Source: Arachis hypogaea
Taxonomy: Eukaryota; Streptophyta; Magnoliopsida; Fabales; Fabaceae
DNA length: 64,000 bases
Direction: 5' to 3'
Assembly: GCF_003086295.3 (NCBI RefSeq)
Contig: NC_092052.1
Coordinates: forward strand, 79,714,834-79,778,833
Below are positions 44,298 to 55,358 of this stretch, piece by piece. Numbering within the stretch: position 1 is the first letter of the stretch; every line of letters starts with the position of its first letter. The notes under the pieces were generated by a model, which worked only from the letters and a program-made list of their open reading frames with translations, searched no databases and had not been told where the DNA came from. The translations under genes and the position numbers were made by a program.

Positions 44298-45851
44298 AAT
44301 CTTCCCACACTTAAACCAAGCATGTCCTCATGCTAAGAATAAAGAAGGACAAGAAAAGGGTATGAACATTTATTCAATGCAAATAAACTATATGCACCTA
44401 TCTATATGCATGCAACTAAATGCAATATGACTCTATCTACTTGGTTAAATGTAAATCAATCCCCAAGAGCATGTATGAACAAGTAGGGCTAAGATCATAT
44501 GATGATTCATGAATCCTACCAATTCAAATATCAAAATGAAGTACAAGTAGACTTGCAAGAAGAAAAGCTCATGAAAGCCGGGAACAAGGAATTGAGCATC
44601 GAACCCTCACCGGAAGTGTATCCGCTCTAGTCGCTCAAGTGTATAGGGTGATCCACTCAATTCTCTTCTAATCATGCTTTCCATGATTTGTTTTTCATCT
44701 AACAATCAACAATTATTCAATGCATGCATACATTCATCATGAGGACTTATTCATAGGTTGTAATGGGGCTAGGGTCAAGGTAGGATGCATATGGTCAAGT
44801 GAGCTTGGAATTTGAATCTTTGATTAACCTAAGCTCTCACCAAACACATATAACAACCTATACAATTCTAGTACAATGCCTAGCTACCCATGATTCCCAC
44901 TTTTTCACACACTCATGCATTCTCTTTAATTCACATTCCATATGCATTGATTTTTATTGAACTTTACTTTGGGGCATTTTTGTCCCCTTTTTATTTCTTT
45001 TTCTATTTTATTTTTATTTTTTTCTTTTTATATATATATTTTTTTCTTTATTTTGTAATTAATTTTTTTTGTAATAAATCATATACAAGAGTATCAATGC
45101 ATATGGTTTAAACATAATTAATACATGAGTATGTACCCTATTCCCAAATTTTTCAATAAAAATAAAAATTACACTTTTATCTCAACCAATGTCCCAAGTT
45201 TCCCATACCCAAATGATATACACCCTCACTAGCCTAAGCTAATCAAAGATCTAAATTAAGGACATTTATTGTTTTTCACTTAGGGGTGGTGATGTGCTAC
45301 AATTAAGAACAAAAGGGATTCAATAGGCTCAAATTTGGCTAACAATAGTTGATGAAAGGTAGGCTATTTGGGTAAGTGAGCTAAATGAAATGATGGCCTC
45401 AATCATATAAATGCATGTATACATGGAATAATGGACATAAAGAATTAAACAAATCAAAGATTACAATCATAGAAAGAGAACAATGCACACAAGAATGGAA
45501 ATAATTGGTTATAAGATGTAACCACACAATAAGCCTCAAAACTCACATGCTTGTGTTCTTAGCTCAAAAACCATGTTCCAAAATAAATTCTTCAAGCAAG
45601 TTTATCACAAAAAAAAATTTCAAATTGGTAGGGTGCCCTAAAAATAATTTTTCTTGGAAAAGAATCATCACCCTAACCAAGTAGTCCTAACGTGAAAAGA
45701 AGTGGTAAAATATGTACAAATTCTAACTAACATGCAACCTATCATGCAATGCAACAACTAACTAACAAAGGGAAAAATTAAAAATTGGTGTTGAAAAGGA
45801 AGTTGTTACCCATGGAGGTCGGTCGGACGACCTCCCCACACTTAGAAATTT
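44298..45851 (-). other. E3 3' interior, non-coding
   Basis: AT-rich, no credible ORF. Hairpin AGCATG-AGGA-CATGCT (minus, 44319-44334) and TTTAAGTGTGGGAAG lie beside the LTR. Homologous to E2 4888-6254 and E5 57823-59330. Confidence 0.75.
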
Positions 45852-45867
45852 GCACCGTCCTCGGTGC
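45852..45867 (-). other. Internal RGGA hairpin (HP-B) of E3
   Basis: Minus GCACCG-AGGA-CGGTGC, then CAAATTTCTAAGTGTGGGGAGG. Identical stem to E2's internal hairpin. Confidence 0.75.
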
Positions 45868-46704
45868 GTGCAAAGAAGAGTAAAGTGGACGGGTTGCTAC
45901 AATTGATGAGTTTCTTCAAAGGGTTGTGCGGGTGAACTTGTTTGTTGCCCCGTTTAGAAGCCCTTCCATTCCTTTCCTTCTTGGTGGCCAACCTCGAAGG
46001 AGAGAAAAAGAAAGAAAATTAAGCCTACAACAAAGATATGAAAGAAATTAGAACATAGGCGGGGGCTAATACCAAATACAAGTATGGTTCTCAAAGACAT
46101 GGTAGCTACAACATATAAGTGAGAAAACAATATAAGCTAAGGGCATATCAACTAATACTTGATGCAAGAGTAAAGTCAAAGCATAGGCAAATGACATGAA
46201 GAGCATGTTGCATCAAGCTTAATCAATAATTGAGACAAACAAGATTAATGATAAGCATGAGAGCATTTGGTCCCATCCTAACTCAATGATGATGAGGTAC
46301 AAAAACAAGGGATCATGAGTCAGGAAGAACTAAAGAACTAATCTTGTGTGTAGAGCAAGTATTACGATTAATGCCAAACAAGTCACAAAGCACCAAGATT
46401 AACCAAGAAATTCTCAACAATTGAATATAAGAATCCAACACCATTATTAAAACAAGAAACTTAGAAAATAAAAGGGAAAACAAGTTACAAAAATAAAATT
46501 AAAATGCAATGAATGAAAACAAGGAAATGCAATAAAAGAAAATGGAAGAAAAAAGAAAAAATATTTTTTTTATTATTATTTTTTAAATTTTTAAATTTTT
46601 TTTATAATTTTTATATTTTTAAAAGAAAGAAAAAAATAGAAAGAAAGAAGAAGGAAAGAAAAAAAAAGAAGGAGAAAGGAGAAAGGAGAAAAACAGGGTG
46701 CAAA

Positions 46705-46990
46705 TCCGCGCATATGCGCCATGCGTGCTTAGGCACGGATGCAGCAGGAACAATCCGCGCGCGCGCCATGCGTGCTTGGGCGCGGATGCAACAAAAATAA
46801 TCCGCGCGTGCGCGCCTTGCATGCTTGGGTGCGGATGCAACAGGGACAATCGGCGCGCGCGCGCCATGCGTGCTTAGGCGCGGATCGCCTGGCACAAAGT
46901 AGGCATCAAGTGGGCACAACTCTCGGGTTTTAGTACTAGGAGTTGTGAAACCACACCGGCACGCGCGCACACTGCGCGCTTGGGCGCCGA
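46705..46990. repeat. Tandem GC-rich array in E3 interior
   Basis: Five tandem units of about 56-58 bp: 'atccgcgc-n-gcgcgccatgcgtgcttgggcgcggatgcaacag'. Each unit is itself an inverted repeat (atccgcgc … gcgcggat), so single strands could fold into long hairpins. ORFs on both strands are by-products. Confidence 0.8.
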
Positions 46991-47296
46991 TGCCCTTTTT
47001 TGTTTTTTGAAAAACAGGGCATTCTCCTAATCTCTAAGCATTCTAAAACAATCAAAAATCAAATTTAACAACAAATCTTTTTGGTTTTTGAAAAATTTTC
47101 AAATACACTAGAAACAAAACTTATACTACAAGCAAAATGCAACTCAATAACACTAAACTAATAAAAACAAACTAAGAAACAACCAATCAATCAAAGCAAA
47201 ATGTATAAGAGTATAGAAAATAACAAAAACTACCTATAATGGCAACTCAAATCACTTATTAACCAAATCTAAAAGAGAATGGAAAGAATTTACCAT

Positions 47297-47346
47297 GGTG
47301 GGGTGTCTCCCACCTAGCACTTTTGTTTATTGTCCTTAAGTTGGAC
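47297..47346 (-). other. Post-ORF two-stem module (HP-A) of E3
   Basis: Minus: stem 1 GTCC-AACTTAA-GGAC (47332-47346), then AATAAACAAAAGTGCTA, then stem 2 GGTGGG-AGACAC-CCCACC (47297-47314). 16 nt after the ORF1 stop. Confidence 0.8.
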
Positions 47347-47362
47347 TTATGGGGAGCTCCTC

Positions 47363-49047
47363 TTAAGGTGGCTTGTGCTTGAAGCTATCCTTGAACATCC
47401 ACCAATGCTTGAATCTCCAATAAGCTCCATTCTTCAATATTAATATCTTCAAGCTTTGATGGAGTTCTTCACAAACCATGAGCTCCCAAAGTTGATTTTT
47501 CTTGTGCGATCCGGGATCCCACACTTTGTTTTGACACCCATCTTCAAATTGATCTTTATGATTCCAATTGGGTGGCATGACCTTAGAATTCTCAATTAAG
47601 CACCCAAACATTCTCCTAGACCCATGCAATTTGGTTCTACACCAACCATTGCTATTCAACTTCGAGCATGCAACCATCATGAACTTGGAATGATGTTTCC
47701 AACTACTACACAACTCTCTCTTACTCTTAACTCCACAAAGAGCTCTAAGTTGACCATCATTTTCAATCAAACCATATTCAAGTGAGAAAGCAAAGCTTAG
47801 GGATAAGAAATTTACCCTCTTGAATGTTGTGTTGGATGATGACTTAGGAAGGGATGGTCCCAATGATCTTGCAAGCTCCACTCCCTTGTGCTATTCCTTG
47901 ACTTTCTCCACTTCTTTACAACTTTCCTCAACTTCAACCTCTTCCTCTTGGTGGCTTGCTTCCAATTCAATTTCTTCTTCATTGCTCACCAAAGCCATGA
48001 GAGGCTGTGCATCTTCTTCTTTGATCTCAATTTTAATCCCAATGGGAGAGGATTCAATTGTAAATAGAAACTCTTCAATGATTGAATCCATTTCTTGATC
48101 AACCTCTTCAAAGTCTTCAGTCATGATATGCCTTGGAGGTTGTACACCCTCCTCAACATCAATATCAAGCATCTTGGAAGAGGACTCTCTAATTCTACAT
48201 TCCCATGGACTTCCAACAACTCCTAGATCTTCAACCACTTCTTCCGGCTCATTCATCTCAACTTCTTCCCCTTGTGGCAATCCTTGTTTCACCCCTTCTT
48301 CTACACCTTGAAGCTCTAGACTCACTCCCTCGCTATGCTCCTTAATTTCCTCTCCACATTTGTCAATGGGAGTGTCTTGGTTGCTTAGGCTTAGTCGGGA
48401 GGAGGCCATATTGCTAACAGCTTTCACTAGGATAGCCATCTTGGCTCCTAGCTCTTTAAACTTCTTTTCATCCTCCTCTTGTCGCCTTAAGATATGAGAT
48501 TCAAGATCTCTCAATTCATGCGTGGGGGCTTCATCGGGAGGTGATGGTGGAAGAGAAGGTTCATTGTTTGGGAGGAAGGTATCATGTTTGGAAGTTGGTT
48601 CATCTTGGTAAGGGTATGGAGTTGGTGTATATGGAGGTGGTTCTTGAGAGTAGTTGTGTTGGTATTGTGGTGGTTCTATGTATGGTTCATATGGTTCATA
48701 AGGTGGTTGATATGGTGGATAAGGATTAGGGTCATATGGGAGTGTTTGGTGGTATGGGGCTTGTGAGTAAGGTAGTTCAAAGTCATGTTGAGGGGTGGTT
48801 CATAGGCATATGGTGGTGGTTGTTGACAATCACAATAAGGGTCACCACATCCATTAGATTGATATGCATTAGGATGAGAGTTATACCCATAAGAATCCGG
48901 AGGGGGTTGTTGCCAAGAAGGGTGATCAATCCTTTGAGGCTCCTCCCACCTTTGATTGTTCCATCCTTGATGCATATCCTCATTGTAGCTCCCATTTCCT
49001 ACAACATAATTTGAACCAAACTCGTAGCCAAAGTGATGAGAATTCAT
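47363..49047 (-). pseudogene. ORF1 of E3: unrecognised element protein ending FKHKPP
   Basis: Starts MNSHHFGYEFGSNY at 49047 with a Tyr/Pro/Gln/Asn-rich N-terminus. The frame shifts at a run of four C (plus 48791-48794), at the same aligned place as in E2. After the shift it is open to a stop at 47891-47893, then to 47363 in the same frame. Acidic Glu-rich middle; conserved C-terminal block (from about 47825) with EYGLIENDGQLRALCG, KVWDPG, HWWMFKDSFKHKPP. Function unknown. Confidence 0.78.
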
Positions 49048-49177
49048 AATATCAAATAAAAACAAAAGCTACAAAAATAAGCAACAAAGTCCTAAAGCTA
49101 ACAAAAACTAACAAATAAGCAAAAGGCAAACATATTCACAATATTCACAATAGCCAACAATATAACACCATTACAAC

Positions 49178-49195
49178 TCCCCGACAACGGCGCCA
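49178..49195 (-). other. E3 primer binding site (tRNA-Asp type)
   Basis: Minus TGGCGCCGTTGTCGGGGA, one mismatch to the tRNA-Asp complement, 3 nt inside the LTR. Confidence 0.87.
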
Positions 49196-49198
49196 TTT

Positions 49199-50915
49199 TG
49201 ATAATGGATAATTGCTCGATGGTTTAGATTTTCTTCTTATAGAAAGAATTACTTCGTTGTAAGCATAGCTCCAAACCAACAAATAATTCCCACATAAAAA
49301 ATATTGGTTGTCACAAATAACAAACCCCAAATAAGAATTAACCGAAGTATTTAGACTCTAGGTCGTCTCACAAGGAATTGCAATGAAGTGATCAATTATT
49401 GGCTAAGAAGAGCAAGGGGGGTTTGGTTGATAATTGGGCAAGAAAATAAATGGCAAGAAAAGTAAATCAAATAAGTAACTAAAGAAAGCAAGTAATAAAG
49501 AGAGACATTCATGGCAAGTTTTGAGATCATAGGCTTTCTATCCTAGTCATGCAATGATTAATTCATCTTATTTAGTCAACTCCAACAAATAGGGAGAAAG
49601 TCAAACAAGACTAATCAATCATACCACAATAATAAAAAGAATTTATCTTATTACATCATCTCCAACATTGGAAGAAGGTATCATATAATCTTCCATGAGA
49701 GAAAGTCTAATAAGACTAGCTAATCTCAATCCAAAAGTCCTAATCAACTTACTAATTAAATTAGCAAAAGATTAGCGTCAATGAAAATAATATTAGCTAA
49801 CAACTCTAGATCACCAACATAAGTTGGGTTTTCATGACTCAAGATTGCCTAATTACTCTTTCCAAGCCAAGAATGCTCAAAATCTACTCTAAAGCCCAAC
49901 CAAGTATTTTGTCAAACACTTGATGGGTAATAAAGGAAAGCATAATAAAAGTGTAAGAATAATAAATCTACCAACTACCAATTGCAAGAATTAAAGAAAC
50001 CCATAACTAACATAAGCAAGAGATCAATAATAACAACTAAGATAAGTAATAAAAGAACATGTAAACATAAAATTGTATTAAAGAAAATTAAGATCCAACA
50101 ATTGTTCATAAACATAAAAATGGCAAAATAAAGGAAATGACAAGTAAAACTAGAAGAGTAGAGATGTAATAACAAGAAATTAAAAGGAAGAACTAAATCA
50201 AGACAAGAATTATAACTTGGATTTACGAAAATTAAACATAAACTACCCTAAATTCTAGAGAGAAGAGAGAGCTTCTCTCTCTAGAATTCTAGCCTAAAAC
50301 ATGATGAAAACTAAACTATGACTACTTTTTTTCATTCCCCCTCAATCCTTGGGTTCAATAGCATCAGAAATGAGTTGGTTTGGGCCCAAAATGCTTCAGA
50401 AATCGCTGGGGGCGATTTCACTAAAGTGGACCCACGTGCTCCATCGGCGCGCGCGTACATGGCACGTGCGCGCCCCTATGCCTCAGGCAACATATGGCAA
50501 ATTTTATATCATTTTGAAGCCCCAGATGTTAGCTTTCCAAGACAACTGGAACCGCCTCATTTGGACCTCTGTAGCTCAAGTTATGGCCGATTGAGTGCCA
50601 AGAGGTCGGGCTTGACAGCTTTACGGTTCCTTCATTTCTTCATGAGTTCTCCCACTTTGCATGCTTTTTCTTCATTCCTTCCATCCAATACTTGCCTTAT
50701 AAACCTGAAATCACTCAACAAACACATCAAGGCATCGACTGGAATTAAAGTGGATTAAATTTAGCTATTTTAAGGCCTAAAAAGCATGTTTTCACATTTA
50801 AGCACAAATCAAGGGAGAATTGCAAAACCATGCTATTTCATTGAATAAATGTGAGAAAAGGTGATAAAATCTCCAAAATTAAGCACAAGATAAACCACAA
50901 AATCGGGGTTTATCA
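49199..50915 (-). repeat. E3 5' LTR
   Basis: 1,717 bp, pairs with 42578-44297. Short GC-rich palindrome cluster at 50430-50482 (cggcgcgcgcgtacatggcacgtgcgcg). Confidence 0.92.
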
Positions 50916-50920
50916 AGAGG

Positions 50921-52024
50921 CGCAGAAGATCTTATGGCATTGCCATGGATCACAATATGGAGGCCATTTCGGAGGTGAGCGAACAGCCACCAAGGTTCTC
51001 CAATATGGCTTCTACCGGCCTACTCTCTATAGAGACTCCTGAGAGTTTGTACGTAACTGTGACAGTTGCCAGAGAGCTGGTAATCTGCCTCATGGTTACG
51101 CCATGCCTCAACAAGGGATCTTGGAGATTGAGTTGTTTGATGTATGGGGTATTGACTTCATGGGTCCTTTCCCACCATCGTACTTAAACACATATATTTT
51201 GGTGGCAGTAGACTATGTATCTAAATGGGTAGAGGCAATTGCAACACCCACTAATGATACTAAGATAGTGCTGAAGTTCCTCCAAAAACATATCTTCAGC
51301 AGGTTTGGTGTCCCTAGAGTACTAATCAGTGATGGAGGCACTCATTTCTGTAATAAACAGCTTTACTCTGCTATGGTCCGATATGGAATTAGCCACAAAG
51401 TAGCAACTCCATATCATCCACAGACAAATGGATAAGCTGAAGTCTCTAATAAGAACTAAAAGAATCCTAGAACGGACTGTAATTACCCGTAGAAGGGATT
51501 GGGCAAAAAGCTTGGATGATGCTCTATGGGCATACAGAACAGCATTCAAGACTCCTATAGGAACCTCTCCATACCAGCTTGTGTATGGCAATGCCTGTCA
51601 TCTGCCCGTGGAACTGGAGCATAAGGCCTACTGGGAAACCAGATTCCTAAACCTGGATGCTAAGTTAGCTGGAGAGAAGAGATTACTCCAGTTAAGTGAG
51701 CTAGAGGAATTCAGAATCAATGCTTTCGAAAATGCTAAGATTTACAAAAAGAAAGCAAAAAGGTGGCATGATAAGAAACTGTCATCCAGAGTCTTTGAAC
51801 CAGGACAAAAGGTTCTGTTGTTTAACTCTAGGCTCAGATTATTCCCCAGGAAACTGAAATCCCGGTGGAAAGGACCATATGTGATTACAAGTGTGTCACC
51901 ATATGGCTCTGTGGAGCTTCAAGACATTGATTCTAATAAGAAGTTCATTGTTAATGGACAGAGAGTCAAGCATTATCTTGAAGGCAATATTGAGCAAGAA
52001 TGCTCAAGGCTGAGACTAGATTAA
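50921..52024 (+). pseudogene. pol: Integrase of E4 (continuation after E3)
   Basis: Continues the pol frame from 42577. Zinc-finger HHCC: WHCHGSQYGGHFGG … CDSCQ; a one- to two-base change near 51040 interrupts it. Catalytic core [23 protein letters not shown], then YHPQTNG followed by a stop/shift near 51433-51460 and the Glu-bearing helix. The C-terminal part is open from 51461 to TAA 52022-52024 ([26 protein letters not shown]); no chromodomain follows. Confidence 0.92.
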
Positions 52025-52036
52025 AAGCTCAGTAAG

Positions 52037-52082
52037 GTCAGCTAAAGACAATAAAGAAGCGCTTGCTGGGAGGCAACCCAGC
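52037..52082 (+). other. Post-ORF two-stem module (HP-A) of E4
   Basis: Stem 1 GTC-AGCTAAA-GAC (52037-52049), AATAAAGAAGCGCTT, stem 2 GCTGGG-AGGCAA-CCCAGC (52065-52082), perfect 6-bp pairing. Begins 13 nt after the pol stop codon. Confidence 0.8.
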
Positions 52083-52134
52083 GATTAGCAAGAGTTATAG
52101 AAGGATACAGAGGATTCACAGAGAAAAGGAGCTC

Positions 52135-52412
52135 ACTGGCACGAAAACGCCAGTAAGAGGTGTTTTTGGGCATTAAACGCCCAAAAGAAGCATCAATTGT
52201 ACATTTAACGCAAGTAAAGATACCTTTCTGGGTGTTAAACGCCAGAATGGGTACCATTCTTGGTGTTTAACGCAAGTATTGCAGCATCCTGGGCATTTAG
52301 AAAAATGCCCAGTGAAAAAGGATTTTTGGCGTTTAACGCCAGCCAGAAGCAATAGCTGGGCGTTAAACGCCCAAAACAAGCAACAAATGGGTGTTTAACG
52401 CCAGAAATGTGA
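52135..52412. repeat. GGCGTTTAACGCC array in E4 post-pol region
   Basis: About ten units in 280 bp, including perfect tggcgtttaacgcca and gggcgttaaacgccc, at 25-30-bp spacing. Densest occurrence of the motif in the window. Non-coding, between pol and a short coiled-coil ORF. Confidence 0.85.
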
Positions 52413-52600
52413 TTGACTACTGGACCTGCCTAGAAGCCTCTGTCACCAAGCTACAAGAAGCTATGGATCAACTGAAAGAAGAACAGCAAGTTCAAAATAG
52501 CATGCTCTGCAAATTGCTGAAGGAACGTGAGAAGCAAGCGCATGAGCTACAGGAGCTGAAGTGCCAGAAGCTGTCTCTTGAAGGGCCAGACACCCCATAG
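52391..52600 (+). CDS. Short coiled-coil ORF remnant in E4
   Basis: Plus frame of up to 69 codons, the part from about 52424 being charged and helical with heptad-like leucines (LEASVTKLQEAMDQLKEEQQVQ…LCKLLKEREKQAHELQEL). It may be the C-terminal end of a lost ORF2/env-like gene, as coiled coils also end ORF2 of E1 and D. Too short to name. Confidence 0.4.
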   Translation: MFNARNVIDYWTCLEASVTKLQEAMDQLKEEQQVQNSMLCKLLKEREKQAHELQELKCQKLSLEGPDTP

Positions 52601-53770
52601 ATTAAAAGAGCATCCATCTCCCAAAATAAAGGTTGTTGAGTCCTAATCTTAACTCTGTGATAACTTTTGCTATTAGAGATCTACCTTAGGAGTCACATGA
52701 ATAATAGTAATTAGTATCTTTATTTTTATTTTTAGTTTTTATTTTATTATCTCCAAGTAAGCTATAATTTATTTTTCTCATCATCATTAAACATGAATAA
52801 AATAGCAGATTTTTAGAATAAGGAGGCAGTTTTATTTTGGAGTTCTTAATAAGAAAAATTCGCATTATTTATATGAGGTGGCAATACTTTTTGTCTTCTG
52901 AATGAATGATTGAACAGTGCATATGTTTGAATTTGTTGTTTATGAATGTTAAAATTGTTGGCTCTTGAAAAAATGATGAAAAAGGAGAAATGTTATTGAT
53001 AATCTAAAAAAATCATAAAATTATTCTTGAAGCAAGAAAAAGCAGTGAAGAACAAGGCTTGCGAAAAAAAAAGAGAGAAAGAAAAAAGAAAAGCAAGCAG
53101 AAAAAGCCAAGAGCTCTTTAAACCAAAAGGCAAGAGCAAAAAGCCAGTAACCCTTTAAACTAAAAGGCAAGGGTAAAGAGAATCCAAGGCTTTGAGCATC
53201 AGTGGATAGGAGGGCCCAAAGGAATAAAATCCTGGCCTAAGCGGCTAAACCAAGCTGTCACTAACCATGTGCTTGTGGCGTGAAGGTGTCAAGTGAAAAG
53301 CTTGAGACTGAGCAGTTAAAGTCGTGATCCAAAGCAAAAAAAGAGTGTGCTTAAGAACTTTGGACACCTCTAACTGGGGACTTTAGCAAAGCTAAGTCAC
53401 AATCTGAAAAGGTTCACCCAGTTATGTGTTTGTGGCATTTATGTCTCCGGTGGTAATACTGGAAAACAAAGTGCTTAGGGCCATGGCCAAGACTCATAAA
53501 GTAGCTGTGTTCAAGAATCAACATACTAAACTAGGAGAATCAATAACACTATTTGAATTCTGAGTTCCTATAGATGTCAATCATTCTGAACTTCAAAGGA
53601 TAAATTGAGGTGCCAAAACTGTTCAGAAGCAAAAAGCTACTAGTCCCGCTCATCTAATGAGAATTTGAGCTTCATATAAAACTCTGAGATGTTATTGCCT
53701 CTTGATTTTCTTTCTATCATTTTTATTTGTCTAGTTGCTTGAGGACAAGCAACAGTTTAAGTTTGTGTTA
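52601..53770 (+). other. E4 3' interior and 3' hairpin
   Basis: No further ORF. Homologous to the E1 and E7 3' interiors. Ends with GTTGCTTG-AGGA-CAAGCAAC (53734-53753), then AGTTTAAGTTTGTGTTA adjoining the 3' LTR. The tract beside the LTR is only weakly purine-rich. Confidence 0.75.
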
Positions 53771-55353
53771 TGATGAGTGGATATTTTATACGCTTTTTGG
53801 GGTTATTTTCATATAGTTTTTAGTAGGATTTAGCTACTTTTTAGTATATTTTTATTAGTTTTTATGCAAAAATCACATTTCTGGACTTTACTATGAGTTT
53901 GTGTGTTTTTCTATGATTTTAGGTATTTTCTGGCTGAAATTGAGGGACCTGAGCAAAAATTTGATTCAGAGGCTGAAAAAGGACTGTAGATGCTGTTGGA
54001 TTCTGACCTCCCTGCACTCGAAATGGATTTTCTGGAGCTACAGAAACCCAAATGGCGCGCTCTCAATTGATTTTGAAAGTAGACATTTAGGGCGTTCTAG
54101 CATTATATAGTAGTCCATACTTTGCCCGATTTTTGATGACGTAAACTGGCGTTTAAATGCCAACTTCCTACCCTATTCTGAAGTTAAACGCCAGAAACAG
54201 GTTAAAAACCAGAGTTAAATGCCACAAACAGACTGCGACCTGGCGTTTAACTCCAAGAGAAGCCTCTACACGTGTAAAGCTCAATGCTCAGCCCAAGCAC
54301 ACACCAAGTGGGCCCCGAAAGTGGATTTCTGCACTATCTGCACTTAGTTACTTATTTTCTGTAACCCTAGCTACTAGTTTAGTATAAAAACTACTTTTAG
54401 AGATTTATTTTGTACCTCATCACATTTCACATCTAAATTTTGTATCCTCTATGGCATGAGTCTCTAAACTCCATGGTTGGGGGTGAGGAGCTCTGCTATC
54501 TCTCGATGGATTAATGCAATTACTTCTCTTTTCTATTCAATCACGCTTGTTTCTGTTCTAAGATACACGCTCGTACTTAACCATGATGAATGTGATGATC
54601 CATGACACTCATCACCATTCTCAACCTATGAATGCGTGCCTGACAACCATTTCCGTTCTACCTTAGATTGAGTGTGTATCTCTTTGATTCCTGGTTCACG
54701 TGTTTGATTGCATCTCCTAACAACAGAGCATTCGAATCCGTGAGATCAGAGTCTTCGTGGTATAGGCTAGAATTATTGGCGGCCTTTCTTGAGATCCGAA
54801 AAGTCTAAACCTTGTTTGTGGTATTCCGAGTAGGATCTGGGAAGGGATGACTGTGACGAACTTCAAACTCATGAATGCTGGGCACAGTGACAGTGTGCAA
54901 AAGGATCAATGGATCCTATTCCAACATCAGTGAGAACTGACAGATGATTAGCCATGTACATGGACCCTTTTCACTGAGAGGACGGCTGATAGCCATTGAC
55001 AACGGTGATCCACCAACATACAGCTTGCCATGGAAGGAGCCTTGCGTGCGTGAAGAAGAAGACAGTAGGAAAGCAGAGAATCAGAAGACAGAGCATCTCC
55101 GGAACCTCAGCCTGTTTCTCATTACTGAATCACGAGTAACCTTTATTTCATGTTATTTAGTTTTCATAAACAACAGTAATTTTTATCATTAATCTCCTGA
55201 CTAAGATTTACAAGATAACTATAGATTGCTTCAAGCCAACAATCTCTGTGAGATCGACCCTTACTCACGTAAGGTATTACTTGGACGACCCAGTGCACTT
55301 GCTGGTTAGTTGTGCGGAGTTGTGAAAAGTGTGAATCACAATTTCGTGCACCA
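53771..55353 (+). repeat. E4 3' LTR
   Basis: 1,583 bp, pairs with 36295-37874. Palindrome cluster 54143-54262; TATAAAA near 54383. Followed by the duplication agccg. Confidence 0.92.
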
Positions 55354-55358
55354 AGCCG

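Larger units (their letters stand above)
45868..47362 (-). other. E3 interior between ORF1 and internal hairpin
   Basis: Minus order: HP-A (47297-47346), AT-rich spacer, a GCGCGCGCGCC/TGCGTGCTTGGGCGCGGATGC array (46705-46990), purine/pyrimidine simple sequence (46510-46690), then about 700 nt without a defended gene. A basic short frame near 45900-46000 (minus) may be a last trace of ORF2; it is too short to call. Confidence 0.6.
42578..50915 (-). mobile_element. Element E3: complete non-autonomous element with ORF1, inside E4 integrase
   Basis: LTRs 42578-44297 and 49199-50915; target duplication agagg at 42573-42577 and 50916-50920. 8,338 bp, minus strand. Primer site at 49178-49195. Same architecture as E2 (ORF1, HP-A, palindrome array, HP-B, no ORF2) and LTR of the same broader family, but a different LTR 3' part. 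Confidence 0.93.
36295..55353 (+). mobile_element. Element E4: full-length Ty3/gypsy (Athila-like, FIDEL-like) element, split by E3
   Basis: LTRs 36295-37874 and 53771-55353; target duplication agccg at 36290-36294 and 55354-55358. Without E3 about 10.7 kb. Carries gag, protease, RT, RNase H and integrase in that order, a tRNA-Asp primer site and no chromodomain, as in Athila/Tat lineages. It is the only element here with pol, hence the candidate helper type for E1-like elements with the same LTR. Now inactive: frameshifts, stops and the E3 insertion. Confidence 0.93.

Noticed and set aside
52135..52412. Possible CRISPR-like array of GGCGTTTAACGCC repeats
   Set aside because: Repeats are 13-15 bp, degenerate and lie in plant retrotransposons; there are no uniform spacers or cas genes.
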